Position numbers and translations under genes: made by a program
In this document: positions 1-4,716 of the stretch, in pieces
Layout: every line of letters starts with the position of its first letter
How positions within the stretch are numbered: the stretch's first letter is position 1
NCBI GenBank assembly: GCA_030428745.1
Contig: JAUIEG010000209.1
Location: forward strand, 1-5,539
Source of the DNA: Alphaproteobacteria bacterium
GTDB taxonomy: Bacteria; Pseudomonadota; Alphaproteobacteria; Caulobacterales; Parvularculaceae
Direction of reading: 5' to 3'
Length of the DNA stretch: 5,539 nt
The notes under the pieces: model-generated
Seen by the model: the letters and a program-made list of their open reading frames with translations, nothing else
The model's database searches: none
Told to the model about the DNA's origin: nothing

Positions 1-384
1 TTGCTGCCGGAAATGCGGGCCCGCAAATTCGGCCGCATCATCAATATCGGCGGCACATTCGAAGTGCAGAGCATCATCAACTCTGCGAGCGTTATGAACG
101 CCGCCCGTACGGTCTATTCAAAAAGTCTGTCACACGAAGTCGCAAGAGACGGGATTACCGTGAATACTGTGGGGCCGGGCGTTATCATCAGTGAACAGAT
201 CGATAAGATATTCCCGACACAGGAAGCGCGGGAGGATTATTGTAACCGCAATATTCCTATGGGCTATTTCGGAGAACCCCGGGACCTTGCCGCAATGGTT
301 GCGTTTCTTGCGTCGCCGGTCGCCAGATATATTACGGGCGAACTCATCGCAGTGGATGGCGGCAGTCACAGGTTTGCATTTTAG
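1..384 (+). CDS. SDR family oxidoreductase, C-terminal part (5' end outside window)
   Basis: This is the C-terminal half of a classical-size short-chain dehydrogenase/reductase; the Rossmann TGxxxGxG nucleotide-binding part lies upstream of the window, so the TTG at position 1 is not the real start. Family landmarks, numbered within the visible 127 residues, are GRIINIGG (11-18, the strand that normally reads NISS), GITVNTVGPG (51-60), the GEPRDLAAMVAFLAS helix (91-105) and the C-terminal ITGELIAVDGG (111-121). The usual YxxxK active site cannot be found. An ungapped alignment anchored on SLSHEVA (42-48) puts Ala29 at the Tyr, Asn33 at the Lys, and Gly17/18 near the catalytic Ser. The protein may therefore be a noncanonical SDR or have lost reductase activity. 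The MFS gene follows on the same strand after 80 bp, so co-transcription is likely. Family is certain; substrate and activity are unknown. Confidence 0.9.
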   Translation: MLPEMRARKFGRIINIGGTFEVQSIINSASVMNAARTVYSKSLSHEVARDGITVNTVGPGVIISEQIDKIFPTQEAREDYCNRNIPMGYFGEPRDLAAMVAFLASPVARYITGELIAVDGGSHRFAF

Positions 385-464
385 GCATGGGGCTTCCCTT
401 TTTTATGGCGCTTGGCCGCCCGGTGAATTACTCCGGCGCAAGGCCGTAAGAATGCGGGAATACG

Positions 465-1823
465 ATGTCTGAGACTTATCACGGAAAACCAGGGGAAATC
501 GGCGGCTTACTGGATGCGCCCGGCGCATGGAGCCGCCGCAAGCTGGCGCCGGTGCTCCTGGGCTTGCTGATGTTGTTCGACTCCTGGGACGGCGTGATGA
601 TCGCCTTTGTCATGCCGACCCTGTCTCAGGAATGGGGTCTCGATCCCATCGCCATGGGATGGCTGATGTCCAGCGGCTATGCAGGCCAGCTTGTCGGCGC
701 GCTTGTGTTGGGCGCGTTTGCAGAGCGGTGGGGGCGCAGACCCGTCTATAGCCTCGCTGTGGCGGTGATGTGTGTTTTCAGTCTTGCATGCGCTCTGGCG
801 CATTCTCCCGAACAACTGGCGGCGTTGCGTTTCCTGCAAGGGTTGGCGATCGGGGGCGCAGTCCCGGTCTGTGCGAGCTACATTAATGAGATCGCGCCGA
901 CAAAAACGCGCGGGCGGTTCTTTTCTATTTTCCAATTTCTGATGATCAGCGGTTACGGCGCGGCGGCTATATCGAGTTCTGTCATTATCGAACATTTTGG
1001 CTGGCGGATGATGTTCGTACTGGGCGCTGCGCCCCTGCTCGTCCTGCCATTCAGTCTGGCGCTCTTGCCGGAGTCGCCACGCTGGCTCGCCCGCATGGGG
1101 CGGTTCGATGCGGCCGTGCGAGCGATCCTGCAACTGGGCGGGCCCCGTCAGTCGAAACTGAGCGATCCGGTGACGCTTGATGAAGCGCCGGTTCAAGGCG
1201 ATGCGAAAAATGCGCGGCTGAGCGACATCTTCACCCCTGATGTGCGCGGAACGCTTGGCGTCATGGTTTCGCTCTGGTTCCTGACCTCGCTTGTAAACTA
1301 CGGGCTCGTCAACTGGGTTCCGTCGATCTATGTGAGCCAATTCAATATTCCGGTTGCCCAAGCGTTGCGCTTCAGCGCGATATCCATGGTCCTGGTGTTG
1401 TTCATTCCGATGCTTTTGGGGGTCGTCATGGACAAGGTCGGACGCAGGCCCCTGGCGATTGGGGGCACGCTGGCCGGCGGCCTCGTGCTGATGTGTTTAA
1501 TACTGGTGCAATCGAACGTGCCGTTGCTGGTGACAATGGTTGTGCTCGGACATACCGGCATTGGCATCGGCACGATCATCCTGTGGCCTTACTCGGCTGA
1601 AGTGTTTCCGACGCGGGTGCGGGCCCTGGCGCTCGGCATTTGCAGTTCGTCGGCGCGCACGGCCTCGATGCTAACGCCGCTTTTGGTCGGCGGGCTAATT
1701 GCAAAGACGGGATCGGTCAATCCGGTCTTCGTCTTGTTCGGCACGCTGGGCGTTCTCGTCTCGGCAATATGGTTTTTCGCCACACGCGAAACGAAAGGCG
1801 TCCGCATCGACGAGGTCGCGTAA
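465..1823 (+). CDS. MFS transporter, aromatic-acid/sugar-porter-like
   Basis: A complete 452-residue major facilitator protein of the inner membrane, with two six-helix halves and a cytoplasmic loop at about 212-260. Visible motifs are the helix-1 acidic motif DSWDG (39-43); motif A, GAFAERWGRRP (83-93), with its degenerate repeat GVVMDKVGRRP (319-329); RFLQGLAIGGAVP (122-134); the PESPRW signature (202-207) that closes helix 6; EVFPTRVRA (379-387); and a terminal ETKG (441-444). The DG motif in helix 1 and PESPR are typical of aromatic acid:H+ symporters (PcaK/TfdK/BenK type), while PESPRW, FPTRVR and ETKG are also shared with sugar porters and NiaP-like permeases. Import of an organic acid or similar catabolic substrate by proton symport is likely. 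The ATG at 465 has only a weak GGGA at 456-459 ahead of it. The gene lies 80 bp after the SDR and ends 8 bp from the convergent lipoprotein gene. Substrate unknown. Confidence 0.93.
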   Translation: MSETYHGKPGEIGGLLDAPGAWSRRKLAPVLLGLLMLFDSWDGVMIAFVMPTLSQEWGLDPIAMGWLMSSGYAGQLVGALVLGAFAERWGRRPVYSLAVAVMCVFSLACALAHSPEQLAALRFLQGLAIGGAVPVCASYINEIAPTKTRGRFFSIFQFLMISGYGAAAISSSVIIEHFGWRMMFVLGAAPLLVLPFSLALLPESPRWLARMGRFDAAVRAILQLGGPRQSKLSDPVTLDEAPVQGDAKNARLSDIFTPDVRGTLGVMVSLWFLTSLVNYGLVNWVPSIYVSQFNIPVAQALRFSAISMVLVLFIPMLLGVVMDKVGRRPLAIGGTLAGGLVLMCLILVQSNVPLLVTMVVLGHTGIGIGTIILWPYSAEVFPTRVRALALGICSSSARTASMLTPLLVGGLIAKTGSVNPVFVLFGTLGVLVSAIWFFATRETKGVRIDEVA

Positions 1824-1838
1824 GTTCGCGTTTATTTT
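1817..1838 (+). terminator. Possible weak intrinsic terminator at the MFS stop codon
   Basis: A 4-bp stem CGCG (1817-1820) / CGCG (1827-1830), with the TAA stop of the MFS gene in its 6-nt loop, is followed by TTTATTTT (1831-1838). The stem is short, so this is weak evidence. It is listed because no stronger terminator is visible between the two convergent genes. Confidence 0.22.
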
Positions 1839-2422
1839 GCAGCTTCTTCGCCTTCGAGTATGTCGTAATCTTCGCCTGGCCGTTCGATCCCTGCGAAGTC
1901 GCTATCCGCTGAAGCGTCGCTGACGATGACGCGTTTCTTGATGCGCCATTCGCCGTCGGGTCTCCGCACAAGCAAATCATATTCACGCCCGTGCTTGAAC
2001 AGACGCGGCGGCCCTGTAACCGTTTCGGCCAGCACGCCCGTGAAATAGAGTTTCGCCGTCGCTTGATCTTCCGTCACGTCGATCGACAGGTTGTTCAGGA
2101 GCATGTGAAACGACCCTTTCAGGCGCGGGCTCGTTTTGGCGACAGCGCTCTGGTAGTCGAATATGGCTGCACGGCCCCGAAGTTCGGTTCCGTTTATCTC
2201 CAACACGGCGTCCTCAAGATAATAATCGGGATAGTCTGTCGAGCTCGCCGTCTCCACATTCTCGTAAAGGCCGGCGATCAGTTCGTTGATTTCCATCCGG
2301 TCCAGGAGAAGTTGCTGTTTGGCGGAGGAGGTTTGCGTGCACGCCGGGAGCGCGATCGCCGCTGCGATGCAGGCGGTTGCAGTAAAGACGAAGGATGGCG
2401 CGCGAGATGAAGATAGGCCCAT
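1832..2422 (-). CDS. SnoaL/NTF2-like domain lipoprotein
   Basis: A 196-residue predicted lipoprotein. The frame stays open to 2488, but the ATG at 2422 is chosen because a strong AAGGAG (2429-2434) lies 6 nt upstream and the product then starts with a proper signal peptide: a basic/polar start, a hydrophobic stretch at about 11-25 and the lipobox LPAC ending at Cys28. The residue after Cys is Thr, which in the enterobacterial rule does not retain the protein in the inner membrane. Residues about 38-165 look like a SnoaL_4-type NTF2 fold: an opening helix (MEINELIAGLYENVE), YYLEDAVLEING, the GRAAI helix, and HMLLNNLSIDVTEDQATAKLYF, followed by closing strands (REYDLLVRRPDGEWRIKKR). This fold is used by small isomerases, dehydratases, cyclases and ligand binders, so the activity cannot be named. 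It is the last gene of the minus-strand operon, 10 nt after the SMP-30-like gene. Confidence 0.87.
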   Translation of the reverse strand: MGLSSSRAPSFVFTATACIAAAIALPACTQTSSAKQQLLLDRMEINELIAGLYENVETASSTDYPDYYLEDAVLEINGTELRGRAAIFDYQSAVAKTSPRLKGSFHMLLNNLSIDVTEDQATAKLYFTGVLAETVTGPPRLFKHGREYDLLVRRPDGEWRIKKRVIVSDASADSDFAGIERPGEDYDILEGEEAAK

Positions 2423-2428
2423 CGTCAA

Positions 2429-2434
2429 CTCCTT
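2429..2434 (-). promoter_or_regulatory. Shine-Dalgarno of the SnoaL-like gene, overlapping the preceding stop
   Basis: AAGGAG on the minus strand lies 6 nt before the ATG at 2422. It overlaps the TAA stop (2433-2435) of the SMP-30-like gene, giving TAAGGAG, so the downstream gene is probably translationally coupled. It decides the start over the longer open frame that reaches 2488. Confidence 0.8.
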
Positions 2435-3380
2435 ATTGCTCTGGGTCGATGGCGTCGATGAAGAACGGATTCGGGTCCTGGCCGGCAAGGCTCGGATCCA
2501 TGCGGTACTCCGCTTTGGGGTTTACGGCCCAGATGCGCCCCTTGGCGCGGGTGACGCCGGACCACCCCTGTCCCGTCTTCAAAGGCGTAACGATCGCCTG
2601 GTCGCCGGAAATTTCAATTTCGCAGATGCGCCCACCAGCTTCCGCCTGCAGGAATTTCATGCCGCCGATGGCGCGTAGCCCATCCGGCCTGTTAAGGGGC
2701 GACGAGGGTGTCAGTTCGGAAAGGGCGCCCGCCGCGCCATCCGCCTCGACGGGAATGCGGAAGAATTTTCCGCTCATGAACGTGTTCACATAAAGCGCGC
2801 CGTCGCTGCCGGCGGCGATTCCGTTCACGCCGCCCAGACGTTCATCGGCAGCCCACACTTCCAGTTGTTCGCCCCCGGGCGCGAGCCTCAGAACGCGGCC
2901 GTTCATGGTTTCGGAGACGTAAACCGCTCCCGATGCGCCGACGGCGATGTCGTTGCAAAGCGCTTTCGCGCCGTCTGGCAACGGGTATTTCGCCTTTGTC
3001 GCGCCAGTGTTCAGATCGAAGGCGTACAAGGCGGACAGAGCATCGGCGTCTTCAGGCGGCGCGCCCGCTGCGATAGAGCAGGCGTAAAGCGTCTTAGAAG
3101 CCTCATCGGTGAAGACGCCCAGCAACGCGCCGACGCCGCTTTGCGCCTGCGAAATCCACACAGTTGCGAGCGCGTCGCCCGGGTTGGCGCGGTAAACGGA
3201 CCCGTCGCCGGCGCTGCCGATGAAAAGGGCGCCGTCTGCATTTGACGTGATGCTCTCCGGGAAGGCGTCCGGATTTTCAAATGCTATGCGGTCGATCTCC
3301 GCCGCCTTTTCCGAACAGGACGAGAGCGCGAGAAGGGCCAGCGCGCAAAGTGGACGCAGCAAACAGCTATTATTCACCAT
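2433..3380 (-). CDS. SMP-30/gluconolactonase-like beta-propeller lipoprotein
   Basis: A 315-residue predicted lipoprotein. The signal peptide is short, with hydrophobic residues about 7-19 and the lipobox LSSC ending at Cys22; the next residue is Ser. The body is a six-bladed propeller of the SMP-30/gluconolactonase/LRE type, with repeated blade strands such as SNADGALFIGS (46-56), NDIAVGASGAVYVSE (143-157) and NGIAAGSDGALYVN (186-199). By position, the residues corresponding to the family's divalent-metal ligands are probably Glu42 (FPESI), Asn143 (CNDIA) and Asp233 (RPDGL), with Asn186 also near the centre. That is compatible with a metal-dependent lactonase or esterase, though many such propellers only bind ligands. 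The ATG at 3380 is preferred because GAGGAA (3390-3395) lies 9 nt upstream. An ATG at 3401, overlapping the dioxygenase stop, is an alternative adding seven residues. It is the middle gene of the operon. Confidence 0.88.
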   Translation of the reverse strand: MVNNSCLLRPLCALALLALSSCSEKAAEIDRIAFENPDAFPESITSNADGALFIGSAGDGSVYRANPGDALATVWISQAQSGVGALLGVFTDEASKTLYACSIAAGAPPEDADALSALYAFDLNTGATKAKYPLPDGAKALCNDIAVGASGAVYVSETMNGRVLRLAPGGEQLEVWAADERLGGVNGIAAGSDGALYVNTFMSGKFFRIPVEADGAAGALSELTPSSPLNRPDGLRAIGGMKFLQAEAGGRICEIEISGDQAIVTPLKTGQGWSGVTRAKGRIWAVNPKAEYRMDPSLAGQDPNPFFIDAIDPEQ

Positions 3381-3389
3381 ACGGAGTGT

Positions 3390-3395
3390 TTCCTC
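3390..3395 (-). promoter_or_regulatory. Shine-Dalgarno of the SMP-30-like gene, overlapping the dioxygenase stop
   Basis: GAGGAA on the minus strand lies 9 nt before the ATG at 3380 and overlaps the TGA stop (3394-3396) of the dioxygenase gene. It supports the 3380 start and suggests coupled translation of the two genes. Confidence 0.7.
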
Positions 3396-4272
3396 ACGCA
3401 TCTTGCACGACCGTACGGACAAGCTGGCGTGCTTCTTTGCGTTCTTTGAACCTGCACGCCCTGTGCAGCGTCGAACGGTTGTCCCAGATAACGAAATCGC
3501 CCTGCGACCAGACATGCCGGTAGCGGAATTGCGGCAGCGTCGCTTTCTCCCTGAGATAGGTTAAGAGCGACCGCCCTTCGGGCAAAGACATGCCTTCGAT
3601 ATGGGAGCAGTGGGAGGGAACGTTCAGAACCTTGCGGCCGGAGCCTGCGTGAACCTCTACAATCGGTCGAGCCTGCGTGCCGTATTCGCTGACAAAACCC
3701 CCGCCGTCGGGGCGCGTTGCGCCCATAGCTTCCATGACGACCGTCGGACTATGGACGCCCATGAGGCCTTCTATTTCCTCCTTGTCGTCGTCTGAAAGCG
3801 CGTCGTAAGAACTCGCCACGTCGGCGAATTCGGTATCGCCGCCGGATTCGGGAACCTTTACGGCGGAAAGGGTGGTGTAACGCGCGCGGGTTGGGCGGAA
3901 GGTGCTGTCGGAGTGCCAGAGCTGGTTTGCAAAAGTGAAGAGACGGCGAACGTCGGATTCTTCAAGCAGTCCTTTTCCCTGCGCCAGATTCGATATTTCC
4001 GAAACGCGTCCGTCGACATATTCCAGATTTTCACGAAGCTTGCGGAAGCTCGGGCTACCTTCATCGGAATTTTCCAACGGGCCCAGTTGCTCGCTCAGTG
4101 AAATTTGCTGCTCAGGCGTCAAGTTCTGGCCGGGCATGGCGACGACGCCGTAACGGTCGAGCGCGCCAATGAGAGCGTCGAGATCGCCCGCCGAGAGCGG
4201 GCGTGATGCATCAATGCCGCGGACCTCCGCTACGAAGGTGGATGCGATTTGATTAATGTCGAGCGTTCCCAA
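3394..4272 (-). CDS. TfdA/TauD family Fe(II)/2-oxoglutarate-dependent dioxygenase
   Basis: A cytoplasmic non-heme iron dioxygenase that couples 2-oxoglutarate decarboxylation to substrate hydroxylation. With a TTG start at 4272 it is 292 residues, close to TauD and TfdA (about 280-290), and opens directly with the family's first strand (FVAEVRGIDASRPL, 13-26). Iron ligands are His120 and Asp122 (WHSDSTF, 119-125) and His270 (WDNRSTLHRA, 263-272). Thr124 and Arg282 match the 2-oxoglutarate contacts, with Arg286 following. GGDTEFADVASSYDAL (144-159) and FRYRHVWSQGDFVIWDN (249-265) resemble TfdA more than taurine dioxygenase, suggesting an ether or carboxylate substrate, but this is inference. 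A purine-rich GAGGAAAGGG (4281-4290) precedes the TTG. In-frame ATGs at 4404, 4422 and 4497 would add an N-terminal extension that matches nothing I recognise. It is the first gene of the minus-strand operon. Confidence 0.93.
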   Translation of the reverse strand: MGTLDINQIASTFVAEVRGIDASRPLSAGDLDALIGALDRYGVVAMPGQNLTPEQQISLSEQLGPLENSDEGSPSFRKLRENLEYVDGRVSEISNLAQGKGLLEESDVRRLFTFANQLWHSDSTFRPTRARYTTLSAVKVPESGGDTEFADVASSYDALSDDDKEEIEGLMGVHSPTVVMEAMGATRPDGGGFVSEYGTQARPIVEVHAGSGRKVLNVPSHCSHIEGMSLPEGRSLLTYLREKATLPQFRYRHVWSQGDFVIWDNRSTLHRACRFKERKEARQLVRTVVQDA

Positions 4273-4280
4273 TTTTCCAG

Positions 4281-4290
4281 CCCTTTCCTC
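4281..4290 (-). promoter_or_regulatory. Probable ribosome binding site for the TTG start of the dioxygenase
   Basis: GAGGAAAGGG on the minus strand ends 8 nt before the TTG at 4272; the GAGGAA core alone ends 12 nt before it. Together with the family-typical protein length, it favours the TTG over the in-frame ATGs further upstream. Confidence 0.55.
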
Positions 4291-4424
4291 AGTGTTATCG
4301 GCGCCGGATAATGCGCCCGCTTTTAGTTGTCTTCGAGCTACGGCTGTGCGCCTGTATTTTCCCTGGAATGCGAAATCCCAGAGCGCGGCCGTATTCGCAA
4401 TCATGCGGCGGGACAATGCCATGG

Positions 4425-4444
4425 CGGTTTTTCCGCGAAAACCG
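4425..4444. promoter_or_regulatory. Perfect 7+7 bp inverted repeat, candidate operator
   Basis: CGGTTTT (4425-4431), a 6-bp spacer, then AAAACCG (4438-4444): a perfect dyad 20 bp long. The right arm overlaps the 8-bp palindrome AACCGGTT (4440-4447). The size fits a dimeric helix-turn-helix repressor or activator site. It sits about 150 bp upstream of the probable dioxygenase start and about 270 bp from the PQQ gene start. The role is inferred from symmetry and location only. Confidence 0.4.
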
Positions 4445-4639
4445 GTTAAACACCCGGCAGGTAATCGTGCATCGCTATGGCCCCCCGCCCAAATCAATAT
4501 TCCCGCTTTCAGCTCGCTTATGTGAGTGCTTTTATGGAGACGGAGGCATGTGGCGAGAGAATGAAGCGCCGGAAACGGCTGGTGTTTGCAGGCTGGCGCC
4601 GCATGAAATTGAGTCTCGGGCCGGATGCGGTCACAAGAA

Positions 4640-4686
4640 GGAAAGCGGAGCGGCCTGAGGGCCGCAGAAGGCCCGGAAAGCGGCCC
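4640..4686 (+). repeat. GC-rich leader element with competing hairpins
   Basis: The sequence GGAAAGCGG occurs twice (4640-4648 and 4675-4683). GCGGCC (4650-4655) pairs perfectly with GGCCGC (4660-4665) across the loop TGAG. GGGCCGC (4659-4665) can instead pair perfectly with GCGGCCC (4680-4686). The two stems share 4660-4665 and exclude each other. The second stem ends 17 nt before the Shine-Dalgarno of the PQQ dehydrogenase gene, so the element may lie in its mRNA leader. No T-run follows, so neither stem is a typical intrinsic terminator. Confidence 0.45.
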
Positions 4687-4703
4687 CGCGCGAATAGGGA
4701 GTG

Positions 4704-4709
4704 AGGAGG
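4704..4709 (+). promoter_or_regulatory. Strong Shine-Dalgarno of the PQQ dehydrogenase gene
   Basis: AGGAGG, inside the longer purine run GAGGAGGAG (4703-4711), lies 7 nt before the ATG at 4717. It fixes this start, which also gives a complete lipoprotein signal peptide. Confidence 0.8.
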
Positions 4710-4716
4710 AGTGCTG

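Larger units (their letters stand above)
4273..4716. promoter_or_regulatory. Divergent intergenic control region
   Basis: About 440 bp between the divergently oriented dioxygenase operon and the PQQ dehydrogenase gene. It should hold both promoters, but I find no convincing -35/-10 pair on either strand. Visible structures are the inverted repeat at 4425-4444 and the repeat-rich, hairpin-forming leader at 4640-4686 just before the PQQ gene. Open frames here are arginine-rich or overlap those structures, and none looks like a gene. No regulator gene lies in the window. Confidence 0.6.

Noticed and set aside
1..3. TTG as the start codon of the SDR gene
   Set aside because: The SDR fold needs roughly 110-130 more N-terminal residues, including the nucleotide-binding glycine motif, so the frame simply enters from outside the window.
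389..404. GGG/CCC followed by six T residues after the SDR stop, as a terminator
   Set aside because: The stem is only 3 bp, too weak to call, and the MFS gene follows after 80 bp on the same strand.
507..1361. 284-codon open frame on the minus strand
   Set aside because: It lies wholly opposite the well-supported MFS gene, its translation is rich in Arg, His and Gln without any domain signal, and GC-rich genes commonly give such long antisense frames.
2423..2488. Longer start for the SnoaL-like lipoprotein at 2488
   Set aside because: It would put 22 polar residues before the signal peptide and overlap the SMP-30-like gene, while the ATG at 2422 has a strong Shine-Dalgarno at ideal spacing.
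3381..3515. Starts at 3401 or 3515 for the SMP-30-like gene
   Set aside because: The 3515 start lies well inside the dioxygenase gene. The 3401 start has no clear ribosome site, whereas the ATG at 3380 has GAGGAA 9 nt upstream; 3401 remains a minor possibility.
4493..4540. Promoter hexamers such as TTGATT (minus strand) or TTCAGC...TTTATG (plus strand)
   Set aside because: Each lacks a partner hexamer with a reasonable match at 16-18 bp spacing, so calling a promoter would be guesswork.
4568..4579. GCCG-GAAA-CGGC small hairpin with a GNRA-type loop
   Set aside because: A 4-bp stem in GC-rich sequence is expected by chance, and nothing ties it to the neighbouring elements.
4477..4704. 75-codon open frame on the plus strand, with internal ATGs at 4534 and 4561, as a small basic protein
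   Set aside because: There is no good Shine-Dalgarno, the composition is extreme in Arg and Lys from GC-rich repeats, and its 3' part is the hairpin-forming leader. A 47-residue leader peptide from 4561 cannot be excluded but has no positive support.
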